DNA of 64,000 nucleotides from Trissonchulus latispiculum. Taxonomy: Eukaryota > Nematoda > Enoplea > Enoplida > Ironidae. Under the pieces are notes generated by a model. The model had not been told where the DNA came from. It saw only the letters and a program-made list of their open reading frames with translations, and did not search any database. Positions 1-10,394 of the stretch are shown one piece after another. The position numbers were made by a program, and so were the translations under genes. The stretch's first letter is position 1. Each line of letters starts with the position of its first letter. The stretch spans positions 1 to 64,000 of the forward strand of contig JASAND010020523.1 in the NCBI GenBank assembly GCA_030248195.1, written 5' to 3'.

Positions 1-7
1 AGTCATC

Positions 8-368
8 TGTGGTGAATGCGACCACAGAAATCAGGAGTAAAAACTGGATGCAAAATCAACTTTAATAACGTAACGATAATGTAATTCAGAAAATAAGACA
101 TAAACTGATACTGTGGAATGTAGTAACATAAACTGTAGATAATCTTAATAATAAACGAACTCTACTAAACTTAAACTTAAGTTAATGAAACTCTGTCTCT
201 TTATATAGTCTTCATAGAAAGTTCTAGAAGGTTCGGGAAAAGAATGTTCTGGAAATTTCGGCGACGTTATCGAACATTCTCGAAAACCGTGGAACGTTCG
301 AGAATGTTATAGAATGTTCAGGAAATTCGTCGAATAAAACGACAAATTATGGCAGCTCGCTCGCGACA
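8..368 (-). repeat. 3' LTR of the BEL element
   Basis: In element orientation it begins TGTCGCGAGCGAG and ends CACCACA, a TGT...ACA terminus. It matches 6533-6893 with roughly 5 percent differences, concentrated in the outer 90 bases. In sense orientation it is preceded by a purine-rich CGCCGGGAA, a plausible polypurine tract. The pol stop codon lies about 20 bases inside this LTR. Confidence 0.93.
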
Positions 369-2791
369 TTCCCGGCGGACAAAATGTCTTCTGACTCATT
401 GTCAGTAGACAGTTGTGCTTTGATGGCTCTTCTAGCTTTGATGGCCGCACTTCGTTGTCTTCTGGACGCTGACTCCGACTGTGCATGTGGTGGTATAGCG
501 TTAGAGTCTGAATCTCTGACTGTTTCCTCCATTTCTGCGTTAGGGCATTCAATTGGATAAAGTTGAGTGATAGATCGCACTAATTTCCGATGACTGGGCA
601 ACAAAATTTTGGCTGATCTGATTTCACCGTCAGAGCTAGAATGTAGTTCATCTATGCGTCCAAGCCTCCAAGATCCCCGTGGAAGATCATCTTTGATCAA
701 GACCACATCACCTACTTTGGGGAATGCTGAATGCAAACTTCTGCCCTGGCGAAGTATCACATCATACCGTTCCCGAAGGTTTGTTAAATATTGATCTCTC
801 CAAAGTTGCCAAAAGTGATCAAGATGTTTCATTCCTTTCTTCCATGTTTGTACTAGAGATTTTGAAGAAGAAGCAGAGGGAATATAATCTTCGTCTGTAT
901 CCCACTCCAAGGTTGGTGACCCAATGTCCGGCTTGACTGATAAGAAATCAACTGGTCGTATGGTAATGCTGGAATCAATATCAGACCCCACATGCGTGAG
1001 CGGTCTAGAGTTAATCATTGCCTGGATTTCAGTTATTAAGGTTTCCAGTTGCTCCTGCGTAAGCAAGGCATTCTCAATCGATTTTCTAAGAGCTCTTTTA
1101 ACTAAGCCAACTAAACGTTCGTAAAATCCTCCCATCCAAGGAGCTAGTTCCGTAATAAATTTCCAACGAATTCCTTCTTTGGCCAAGTAGGTAATAACGT
1201 CTTGAGGAATACTCCGGACGTCATAAGCTGACTCCAATATATCTTTCGCCAACTTGAATTGTGCTGCATTGTCAGATATAATTAGGTCTGGTTTACCATA
1301 TCTTGCGATAAATCTTCTAACAGCCAGAATAAATTGGCTGGCCGACATATCGCGCACCAGTTCCAAGTGAGTAGCTCTCACAGTCAAGCAGGTAAAAAGG
1401 CAAATCCATACCTTTCTTGGGGAATTATCTTTCACGTAAAGCGGGCCCAAGTAATCAAGACCCGTGTAGGTGAAGGGAGTTGATTGACACACTCTCTCCT
1501 TTGGTAAGGGTGGCATCGGGGGTGCCTTGTATGGTCCACCTTCGACGCGCCGGCAAATAGGACATTTTGAAATGACAGACCGGATCTCCACTCTACCATG
1601 AGGTATCCAGTATTCACGACGAATAGACGCTAGTGTCTGAGACACTCCTGCGTGAAAAAGCTTGCTGTGATCGTAATCTATCAGAAGACGTGTAAAGCCA
1701 TCCTTGACAGGCAACAGTTTTGGATTCCGAGCACCTTCCGTTAATTCCGCTTTTTCCAGTCTTCCATGGCATCTCAGAATACCGTCATTGTCCATAAATA
1801 GGCCAAGTTGCTGCTGAAGATTATTTCGTCTACCAGTCCTCATGTCCAAAATTACGTCCTGGAATCCTCGTTTTTGAACTGCGAGTTCCCACATTTTCTT
1901 AGCTTCAGCTATTTCCTGTACCGATAAATATTTATGGGTGGGTCGATGACGACGCATGGCATAAATGAACCTGATACACCATGCTGTAATTCTAATCAAT
2001 TTTGGAAAACTTGAGAACTTCCGATCATCAATATCAAACGGAGAGCCAATTCTCCCATTAGTTACTAAACCAACCTCGTACAGTGGACGCATCTTCTTGA
2101 CTTCTGAATTAACTTGGACATCGTTGATCGGCGGTAGATCAAATTTGGGCCAATATCTTTCCTCTTGACTCAACCACACAGGACCCTTCCACCACAAGTT
2201 GTTGCTTAAAAGATCATCAGCGGAAGCTCCTCTGCTGGCTATGTCAGCCGGATTCTGATCCGTGGCAACGTACTGATAATTCGTATCTGTACTTGTCCTG
2301 ATTTCCTTCAAACGGTTCTCAACGAACACAGAATATGGCTTATCATTTACAATCCAGTTCAGTACGCATTGGGAATCCGTGAACAAAATCTTCCCAGCTA
2401 AGGGAATTCTTAACTGAGATTCTACAAATTTCAAAGCTCTGACACCAATCAGGACAGCCAACAGTTCAAGTCTCGGCATCGAAACATTCTTCTTTGGGGT
2501 TAGCCTGGTCTTGGAGAACAGAACAGCAGCTTGATTTCTTTCATTTGAGCAGCTCTGCAGGTACACCACAGTAGCATACGCTTTGGAGGATGCGTCACAG
2601 AAACAGATAAGCCGATTGCGAGTGATTGTAAAAGGCATATGTGGAAAGCCAATGTATCGTGGTAATTCAGCACAACTAATTTGTTGCAAACTGCTTCTGA
2701 TGGTTTCCCATAGTTTCCTTTCCACCAAATCCAGCTCATCATCCCAGCCACGTTCTGACGCAATATCTCGAAGTAGCAATTTACCTGCCAG
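347..2791 (-). pseudogene. BEL RNase H, integrase and C-terminal DUF5641-like region
   Basis: The 3' part of BEL pol, open over about 815 codons. It starts with LAGKLLLRDIA, the continuation of the sequence cut at 3229. RNase H motifs are FCDASSKAYATVVY and ILFTDSQCVLNWI. Integrase begins near residue 380 with an HHCC-type zinc region (HSKLFHAG and CPICRR). It continues with the catalytic triad in LDYLGP, LIISDNAAQF and GGFYERLVG. The tail VGDVVLIKDDLPRGSW and LVRSITQLYPIE is the DUF5641-like domain of BEL integrases. This piece is intact, but it has lost its upstream protein, so I call it a fragment. Its stop lies inside the 3' LTR. Confidence 0.93.
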
Positions 2792-3228
2792 CATACATTA
2801 ACATAGGGTCGGATCCTGGGGGGGGCTTGTCCCCAGAAAATTTTGAGGGGGCTTGTACCTTGAACCAAAATTTTCGGGGGGGCTTGTACCTCAAGAACAA
2901 ATTTGTAAAATTTTTCGAAAAATTAACGCTAATTTTATTAAAATTAGCAATTTTTTGTCTAAATTTGCAAGAAATCTTTAATTTTTTGAAAAACTTCTTA
3001 ACTTTGCCCGATTTTCCTGAAAAATTAAACATTTTTTGCTAAAAAATTCCGGCGAAGCCGGAAATTTTTTGAAATTTTAGTGTAAAAATCAATTTTTTCC
3101 GGCTACTTTTGCGTACCCCTTGGCCATCTTTTCGTTACCCCTTGTCCCCGACGGCGGTAGGGCTTGTACCTTGTCCGTGTTGGGGGGGGGGCTTGGACCC
3201 CCCCAGACCCCCCCCGCGTTAACCTATG
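2792..3228. mobile_element. Small non-autonomous element, hAT-like by its 8-bp duplication
   Basis: It splits the BEL pol and is flanked by CCTGCCAG at 2784-2791 and 3229-3236. The ends are imperfect inverted repeats: CATACATTAACATAGGG at the left against CATAGGTTAACGCGGGG read inward from the right. It has no coding capacity and carries G-rich blocks with repeated GGGGGCTTGTACC and AT-rich filler. An 8-bp duplication is typical of hAT transposons, but the family is inferred only from that length. Confidence 0.75.
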
Positions 3229-3470
3229 CCTGCCAGAGTTACTGGGCTGAATAAACCCAAAGGATCATAGACAGAAGCCAATGACTGCAGAATTATTCGC
3301 TTATTCAGACTTGTGTTGTCATCAAACTTAATTTTCCCAATAGCAATCGTGTCCGAAGCAAGATTCCACTGCAATCCAAGTACTTTTACAATATTGCCAG
3401 TGGCTTTGTCGTTATCTGCAATCGCTGACCGAACAGTCCCAGAATTTGTTGTCCACTCACGAAGATTCAT
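3229..3470 (-). pseudogene. BEL RT connection segment before the nested insertion
   Basis: About 80 codons in a third frame hold NLREWTTNS and YDPLGLFSPVTLAG, the conserved link between BEL RT and RNase H. The reading frame is cut by the element at 2792-3228. The duplicated target bases lie in the codons for Leu-Ala-Gly, so the insertion struck a formerly continuous coding sequence. Confidence 0.85.
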
Positions 3471-5811
3471 GGAAGCCTGAAAACAGATTCTTGGCTTCGT
3501 GATAAAATTCGACAGCTTCGCTGGTAGAATCGGCTCCTGTTATTACATTATCCACATAAATATTTTCTCTGATCTGATTAGCGACCTTGCCTCCGAATTT
3601 TCGTAAGTGGTAATCTGCTGTTGCCGCAAGTAGAAACGGGCTTGATATAACTCCAAACGGGACACGACAGAACCGAAAGACTTCAATATTGTCTTCTAAG
3701 GAGACTCTAGACGGATTCTTCAGCCAAAAGAATCTAGTAACGTTACGATCAGGCACCTGTAAACCAACTTGTAAGAATGCCTTTTCTATATCAGCAATCA
3801 TGCCAATTTCTGATAATCGAAAACGAAGCAATAGGCCGCACAAATTCTGCAGCATAACAGGACCTCTGTAGAGGCATTCGTTTAGACTATATGAAGTCTT
3901 CTTCACCTTAGCTGATGCATCATACACTATTCGAATTTTCGTTGTAGCCTTGGTGGGCGTAACCACAGCGTGATGAGGAATGCAATGGCATATACCTTGA
4001 CCTGTCTTCTGAAATTCTGGTACTCTCTCGATAATACCTTTCTTCTCTTGGTCTTCTATTATGGCATTATATTTCTGCAACAATTCGGGATCCTTTTGGA
4101 GCCTCTTCAGTAAGCTTTGGAATCTTCCATATGCTAAATGGTAGTTGTCCGGTAACTCTCTCTCAAATTGTTTCCATGGCCATTTCACATAATATCTGTC
4201 GTCAATCATTCGGACGCTGCTTTCGAAAAATGATAAGGCTTTGTCATCATCATTAATATCCGGGTAGTCGCGGATGCCAATGGTTTCTAGCTCCCAGAAG
4301 TTTTTCAACATATCATTAGAATTATGATGAGAGAGTCTACCATAGAGTTCAGGCTTATCCAGAGTCAGCATATGGAGCTTTGGCAACTGAAATGAATCAT
4401 CCAAACTGTCATCAAATCTGCCTGTCAAAATCCAGCCCAATTTGGAACCCAAAAGATACAGTCCCTTTTTGAGTTCCAAACGTTCTGGAACCATGATATC
4501 CAGATAATAGTCGTTGCCAATCAGAATATCCACACATGCTTGATATCCACTTCCGCTGAAGTCATCAGCAAGTGGAATATTCTTCTGTATAAAATCGTTC
4601 AGCTGAACTGGAGCTTGATCAATTAACACTGTTATTTCTGGCACCACATTAGCACTGACATGAATGATTGATCCTTCCTTAGCAACAATATCAAACTCCA
4701 CGCTGTAGGATTTGATTGTCTTCGCTGTTGTAGTGCCAAACGTGATCACTGAAATGAACTCAGCAGTACCATATTTCAACTTTAACATCTTCGCAGCTTT
4801 CTCTGTAATGTAAGTGCGGTGACAACCAGAATCCAATAAGATTCTTAAACTGGCCGCGCACCCACTAACCGAATTTCTTATTTCAGCCTTTGCTGTCTGC
4901 ATCAGAACTCTTTGACCAGAAGCCAGAAGATTACTTTCTGAACTCTTCTGTTCTATGTCTGAACTGGATATTTCTACTCCAACAACTGTAGTTTCAGGTT
5001 TCTTCGTTTGCTTGGCCTTCAATAGCTGAGGGCATAAGCTGCGATGATGTCCTGCTTGTCTACAATGAAAGCAGGTCTTACTGATTCTGCAATCAGTTGA
5101 CTGATGACCTTCCTTTAAACAATTGAAACACCTTCCCTTAATTCTTGCCTTCCGGTCGGCTAGAGTTGAGTATTTCTTGCACTCGTCGTTCCAGTGACCA
5201 AGGAAGCCACAGAAAATGCACTTATTCTTCGGCTTTCCGCCTTTACTACTGAATTCTGTCGAAAGTAAAGCTTCAGCCGTTGAGTGAAGGTGTGACTGTG
5301 TATTGCTGGACTTATTGCCTGATTGAGGATGAGACTGGCGTTCTGATGCTTCCCTTGCAGCAACATACTTTCCCAACATCTCTCTGAGTTGAGAAACTGA
5401 CCACTGAGTTGAGGGTCGCTGCATTTCGAGTTGCATCAAAACTTTTCTTGGCAGCTTGGAGATTATCAGGGAAATGAAGATATTCTGATCAACATTCTCA
5501 CCCAATGCTTCCAAGCTTCTGAGATGCTTCTCTACAGCATCAAAAACTGATCGAAGTCTACCCGTGTTATTTTGGCACACAGGCAGCTCCATTAACTGGA
5601 CATAATGAGCATCCACAATCAACTGCTTACTTCCGAATCTATTCTTCAAAATCTCAATAGCCACGCCATAATTGTCGTTGGCTAACTGTAATCCAGCAAT
5701 CGCTGCATTTGCTTCACCAGTCATCTTCGATCGCAGATAGTTGAACTTCTCAATCGGTGACAACCTGCTGTTGTTGTGCACCGCCGACTCAAAATGCATC
5801 CCAGAATTCAC
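3457..5811 (-). pseudogene. BEL Gag capsid, zinc knuckles, A17 protease and RT
   Basis: This long frame continues Gag (LSPIEKFNYL, LQLANDNYGVA). It then has three CCHC knuckles around residues 197-270: CIFCGFLGHWNDEC, CFNCLKEGHQSTDC and CFHCRQAGHHRSLC. LLDSGCHRTYI at about residue 327 is the active site of a Pao-type aspartic peptidase (A17). RT follows: RIVYDAS, ADIEKAFLQVGL, CRVPFGVISSPF and the catalytic box YVDNVITG, where the second Asp of YVDD is Asn, a variant I recall from some BEL elements. The frame ends inside RT at about 3460, and the next segment continues in another frame. Confidence 0.93.
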
Positions 5812-6289
5812 TCCACTTCAAGACATTTCCATCAAACTTCGGAATGTCCAACTTCGGTAATTTCACTGATGACTGAGCAACTTCTCCATGTTCGGTCTGA
5901 TGACTTACATTCAGTTGGCTGAGATTGCCAGTAATTCGATCCATGGATCTTGTAGCTAAAGCATCTGCCGCTTTCTTTGATTCCAAATCATACAAATGGG
6001 CTTCCAAACTTGATATGGCTTCAATGAGAGCGTCTAGAAATTCTGAACTTTCTTCAATATCTGATTGGAGGTATTCCTCGTCGTCTATAAGGGTCTGAAT
6101 CCTATCATCGTAACTGGAAATGTCAGTCTTGTAATGTACAAGTCTGTTAAGAATAGATCTGGCGATGACGGGATCCACTGCAGCTGAACCAGAGAGGAAA
6201 TTGTCCGCTTTGGACAGCTGTTTCTTGACATTGGTTCTGACTGCGTTCCGCTGTAGCTTCAGGCGGGCAAGAGATCTTTCCTCTGCCAT
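5789..6289 (-). pseudogene. BEL Gag, N-terminal part
   Basis: This is the amino-terminal part of the BEL Gag polyprotein, the structural protein of the cytoplasmic particle. I place the start at the Met of MAEERSLARLK. The reading frame is open 19 codons further upstream, but those codons are hydrophobic and unlike Gag. The first 150 residues are charged and helical (many Leu, Glu, Ser), and the segment ends in KLPKLDIPKFDGN, the usual lead into the DUF1759-type capsid region. The frame stops at WSEFWDAF. The same protein continues in the next frame with ESAVHNN, so a single-base indel in the T run (5791-5794 on the plus strand) has broken Gag. The identification rests on motif order. Confidence 0.85.
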
Positions 6290-6512
6290 AATAACATAAA
6301 TGTAAAATGTAGCAATATAAAGGAAATAAGGATTCCAATTGACCAAATAAATAAATCAGTTCGTCAGTTAAAAGTTAATGTCAAAGTGAGAAATGATCCT
6401 CCAATAGAATAAAATGTTGGCTGTAGCAGTAACGGCAGTAAATAAGGTTGGCAATTCAGCCAAGGAAATAAGCAAATGTAAATAAAATAATGGAGAAATT
6501 AAGTTAATAGGT

Positions 6513-6532
6513 GCCCCACACTGGCCACCAAT
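6513..6532 (-). promoter_or_regulatory. Primer binding site of the BEL element
   Basis: Directly inside the 5' LTR the minus strand reads ATTGGTGGCCAGTGTGGGGC. The TGG two bases after the LTR fits pairing with a tRNA CCA end. The tRNA species was not determined. Confidence 0.6.
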
Positions 6533-6893
6533 TGTGGTGACTGCGACCACAGAAATGAGGAATGAAAACTGGATGCAAAGTAGAGTTTAATAACGTAACA
6601 AAAATGTAACTCAGAAAATAAGACATAAACTGATATTGTGGAATGTAGTAACATAAACTGTAGATAATCTTAATAATAAACGAACTCTACTAAACTTAAA
6701 CTTAAGTTAATGAAACTCTGTCTCTTTATATAGTCTTCATAGAAAGTTCTAGAAGGTTCGGGAAAAGAATGTTCTGGAAATTTCTAGGACGTTATCGAAC
6801 ATTCTCGAAAACCGTGGAACGTTCGAGAATGTTATAGAATGTTCAGGAAATTCGTCGAATAAAACGACAAATTATGGCAGCTCTCTCGCGACA
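6533..6893 (-). repeat. 5' LTR of the BEL element
   Basis: Same length as the LTR at 8-368 and about 95 percent identical by eye. In element orientation it begins TGTCGCGAGAGAG and ends CACCACA. It should carry the promoter and the RNA start, but I do not see a clear TATA box. Confidence 0.93.
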
Positions 6894-7086
6894 GTCAGTA
6901 TGTCAGAAAATTTTTGCTAGTTTTGTGCTATTAGTTTACTGGTTTCGTAAGCTCATCTGAATGTACAGATTATAAGCTTTAAAACGATGTATAAAGCTCT
7001 TTCCAACTCCCAAAATTGCGAAAGTTATAGCGTTTCAAAAAAAATAACGACAAATGCACTGCACAAAAGGATACCAGCACCTTAAA
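6894..7086 (+). repeat. Fragment shared with the inner arms of the 55-64 kb palindrome
   Basis: The sequence from TCAGAAAATTTTTG through GCACTGCACAAAAGG to CAGCACCTTAAAT matches 59466-59682 with small indels. The same sequence occurs inverted at about 60150-60370. It shows that this repeat is dispersed and that the BEL element landed in or beside a copy. No coding potential is seen. Confidence 0.8.
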
Positions 7087-7179
7087 TAGGGAATACTATT
7101 CTCACTAGCACCCTTGGCATAGCTCGTACTACCGTTACTGGTCGAACTTAAGGAAATGGTTGTCCCGGCACCTCTGGGT

Positions 7180-7550
7180 CGGATCCCCTTACATTTACCG
7201 AACTTTCGACTGCCGAATATGAAAAGGAACAAGCGCGAAATCTAATTCACAACCAAATGCGAAAATATGTTCACTTACTCTTGATTCCGCTGCAATTAAA
7301 CCATGGTCTTACGATTGTGATAATTATCATCTTGATAGGGTGCGTAATCGTATGGTGGGTCACACCCTGTGGGCGAAAATGTAGGAATCGGATCCGTAGA
7401 CCACCTAAACGTGGTTCTCCGCCTTCTAGGCCGAAGATTTCAGTTCCCGTCGATGTTCGTAGAGCTAGTGAAGCGGTCTTTAGTGACGATGAGAAGCCCA
7501 CCGTAGAGTTAGGATCTGTCTCGCCGGAAATGGAAACGATACCTTTGTGA
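7180..7550 (+). pseudogene. Membrane-protein fragment, env-tail-like
   Basis: An open frame runs through ELSTAEYEKEQARNL, then a strongly hydrophobic segment (TIVIIIILIGCVIVWWV, about residues 20-36 counted from the Met at 7257). A Cys/Arg/Lys-rich stretch (CGRKCRNRIRRPPKRG) and an acidic tail ending METIPL and a TGA stop follow. A charged stalk, one membrane span and a short basic-then-acidic tail resemble the end of a retroelement Env. It sits upstream of the protease, so it may come from an earlier tandem copy. It could instead be an unusual leader of this element. No Env ectodomain is visible. Confidence 0.4.
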
Positions 7551-8009
7551 TCAAAGGAACCACCGGTCAATGAGCAGTTGGATAGGATTCGGAAGGCCGC
7601 TGCTAATCGCTGCCAGATTTCACCTGCCTATAGGCCGATAGTGAGGGATGCCTCGATAGCTTCCTCCATGTGCAATGTCAGATTACAGCGCTGAGTTGGA
7701 CGCCAGTTCCCAATTGTTGACGGATGGTAGTCAGGATAGCAGAACCTCCCCTTAATAGACCTGCACCAAGGGAACCGGAAGGGCTCTGACTGTCGAATTG
7801 TTCGATCTTCACGTCAGATACTAGGGAGGAAGATCGAACCAAGGGTAGGACTGGTACCGAACAGTCTGATGTGGCCACGAGTCCAATCAAGGGAGCTAGT
7901 AAAGGACCACAGCTGGACATGGACCCTAGGGGAAGTAGTGTTCCGGCCTGAGCCTCCTCTCGTAACTTTCGCAGGCCAGTGAATGCGCATTCCGTCGTGA
8001 TGGTCCGAA

Positions 8010-8541
8010 CCTTTCCTCTCTACATCAGTCTTATGATCCTGGGACAATCAGTGCAAGCCCTCCTGGTTTAGTCTCGGTCATGTCTGGTAGGCTAGCTGAG
8101 CGATTAGGTTTACCTCTAGAGCTCGTAGAGCCAACTAGATATATCCGTACCGCCAATGGAGGTCGATGTGAGATAAAGGGTAGTGTCACGGCACCTGTGT
8201 TCTTCCCGGGAGCTGAGTGACAGATTCCCAGCCGAAGGTGGAAGTTAGTGGTAGTAGAGCAGCTGACGGTTGACTGCGTGATGGGCTCAGATTACATGAT
8301 CATTTATCCCGGCGAAATCTCCTTGGATCTAGGACAACATACCGTAACATGGCCCTCCGCTCATGGACATCGAGTTACCATACCATTCCAGACACCTAAG
8401 GCTGTTCCCCAGCCTGATCTGCATCCAATAGGTATTGCCAACCAAACTAAATCTTCTAGAAATCGGGACGAAATTGGTCTTACCGTACCGCATAGAGCAC
8501 TACCAATGATTCTGGTTAATCTTAGCGAACAGCCTGTCTAG
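8010..8541 (+). pseudogene. First retropepsin-like region of the Gypsy element
   Basis: After MILGQSVQALL the catalytic DTGA-like motif is damaged by a stop and indel at about 8070. The flanking sequence is typical: VMSGRLAERLGLPLELVEP, then RYIRTANGGRCEIKG. The second half reads VEQLTVDCVMGSDYM, the family's DxxxGxDF-like motif, followed by SLDLGQHTVTWPS. A TAG at 8539-8541 ends the frame just before a second protease-like region. The active site is not functional as read. Confidence 0.65.
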
Positions 8542-8796
8542 GCCTTAGTAGATACGGGAGCAAACCTTAGCCTGATGAGTGAGGGTTTGGTGCGATCCCT
8601 AAAGTTACCCGTTAGGCCACTGGAAAAAGCCCCGCGCGCAGAAGGGGTGAATGGACAAACTCTTAAGTTTTTGGGAGCAGTCCGAGTACCCGTTGGATTT
8701 TACGACAAGCCTGGCATCAGCATTATGCACACCTTCTTGGTCCCTAAGGGACTAGCCGAGGACTGTTTAATTGGCACTGACAGAACACGGTGGTGA
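8542..8796 (+). pseudogene. Second retropepsin-like region
   Basis: Immediately after the TAG the frame continues ALVDTGANLSLMSEGLV, a well-preserved aspartic protease active site. VNGQTLKFLGAVRVPVGF and GLAEDCLIGTD, the conserved Gly-Thr-Asp region, follow. It is the better-preserved of the two protease-like domains and probably the functional ancestor. It passes by frameshift into the PR-RT spacer (PPMHAKLIQHTPLTE). Confidence 0.8.
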
Positions 8797-9385
8797 ATTC
8801 AGTCTAAATTTTCAGAAAGGAGAATTAAGCCTGAATAAACCTAGCCACCCACCTATGCATGCCAAACTTATTCAACATACACCACTGACTGAAACTGCGT
8901 TTCGAGTATCCGCTATGCGAAAAGACCCGTGCCCGCCTATGCACAGATCGCTGTTCCGGGACTTGTCGAAAGTTTGCAACCACTAAATTATGAAGGACTC
9001 TACGAACCGGACACACAAAAATTAATAGAGACATCTCAATCTACATTTCAAGTTCAGCCTGCTATGGTAAACCTTGAACAGCAGTGCATTCCTGTTATCA
9101 TGAAGAATGAAACTGGAACGGACCACGTCGTACATGAGAATACTACGCTAGGGAACGTCGTTCCCAGAAGGGTAAAGTGAAAAAGGGTAAAAGTTCCGCA
9201 CATTTTTCGAAAATACGCAACGCCGAGAGTAAAGCTATCAAGTTGGGAAGTTATTTTCGAGGCCGGAGTCCCGTCCTTACTGGAAACTGCTCGCACCAAG
9301 TCAAGGCTTGCAAAAGCATAAAACCTTGTGTACTCTCTGACCTGCCCCCGCCTATGAGGAAGATCTCTTTTGATCAGGGTTTTTT
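8797..9385 (+). pseudogene. Protease-RT spacer of the Gypsy pol
   Basis: Two overlapping frames hold AYAQIAVPGLVESLQPLNYEG, IPVIMKNETG and VVHENTTLGNVVP. This is the usual arrangement between protease and RT in Gypsy elements: an amino-terminal extension with a v-x-N-t pattern and a Leu-Gly end. It is broken by several frameshifts. It ends in a copy of a 60-bp stretch that recurs at 9667. Confidence 0.6.
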
Positions 9386-9666
9386 TTAAAATTTCACCTG
9401 TGCTTTTTTGTGTTTTTTAAGAAAATGTGTGTTTTTTTTAAAATCTGTGTTTTTCCTGAAATTAGCTTTTCGTAGTATTAACACGTTTTTAACGGTTTTA
9501 TTTATAATTATATAAACTTTTTATAACTATATAACATTTATAACTATATTTAGCATATTTCGCTCGTTACAGAAGAAATACAGAACATATATCGATTGCT
9601 TAGTCTTTATAAACGATATTTCCATGTTCTTATAAATAAAACCTTATAAATAAAACCTTATCATAA
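9386..9666. other. AT-rich interruption between two copies of a 60-bp segment
   Basis: Pol sequence 9321-9380 (CTCTGACCTGCCCCCGCC and onwards) is repeated with a few changes at 9667-9725. Between the copies lie about 280 bases of T- and A-rich sequence with TATAACTATATAA and ATAAAACCTTATAAATAAAA repeats. No terminal repeats were found. Confidence 0.7.
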
Positions 9667-9686
9667 AACCGTGTCTACTCTCTGAC

Positions 9687-10394
9687 TTGCCCCCGCTTAT
9701 GAGGAAGATCTCATTTGATGAGGCCAAATTGTCTGAACACGAACGTGGTCAATTTTGGGGTTTCTTAAACGAAAATGTGAACTGTTTCTCACAACACCCG
9801 TTCGATATTGGCAACTGCACTATTTTTCAAGCGCATATTAACACGGGGGAAGCCAAACCGATCTACGCTACCCCCTATAGACTCCCGGTACACCTCAGAC
9901 AACCTTTACTAGAAGAGCTAACTGAGATGCTAAAGTATGGGCTTATACGGCCTTCAACGAGCCCCTGGAGCTCGCCTATGATCTATGTACCCAAACCTGG
10001 GGGCAAACTTTGTCTGTGTGTAGATTTCCGAAAGATCAATAAAATTAGTTACCCGGATGTCTACCCCATACCGCGAATTGATGATATAATGACTTCGTTG
10101 AAGGGCGCAAAGTTTTTCTCAACTATTGATCTTAGCATAGGGTTCAAGCAAATTGAATTAGACGAAGAGTTTAAGGCAAAAGCTAGCTTTAACACTTTTC
10201 ACGGCCAGTTCGAATATAACGTTTTGCCTTTTGGGCTCAAGTGTGCACCGGGTAATTTCCAAAGGTGCATGGAACGAAACCTAGGAGATCTGCAATGGAA
10301 AAAGTGCATCATTTACATTGATGACATTTTAATATTTTCGAAGACGTTCGATGAGCACCTCGAAATTATGCAGGAGGTCTTCGACCGCTTATGA
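9687..10394 (+). pseudogene. Gypsy reverse transcriptase
   Basis: A 235-codon open frame covers most of the RT domain. Motifs in order are AHINTGEAKPIYATPYRLP, RPSTSPWSSPMIYVPKPGG, LCVDFRKINKISYPDVYPIP, FFSTIDLSIGFKQI, FEYNVLPFGLKCAP and the catalytic box YIDDILIFS. All catalytic Asp residues are present. A TGA at 10392 ends the frame in the thumb, and the sequence goes on with MNPEKCHFLKESVTYLGHIIS in a shifted frame. Function is lost only by these breaks. Confidence 0.95.

Larger units (their letters stand above)
8..6893 (-). mobile_element. BEL/Pao LTR retrotransposon, nearly complete but broken
   Basis: Two 361-bp LTRs enclose a minus-strand coding region in the order Gag, CCHC knuckles, aspartic protease, RT, RNase H, integrase. 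The DSGC protease motif, the RT order and the C-terminal tail after integrase are those of BEL/Pao. The element is read from high to low coordinates. It carries one nested insertion (2792-3228) and at least two frameshifts (near 5791 and near 3465), so it should not be autonomous as read. A short agtca/gtca match lies near both outer ends (1-5 and 6893-6897), but it is offset by two bases from the left LTR, so a clean target duplication cannot be claimed. Confidence 0.95.
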
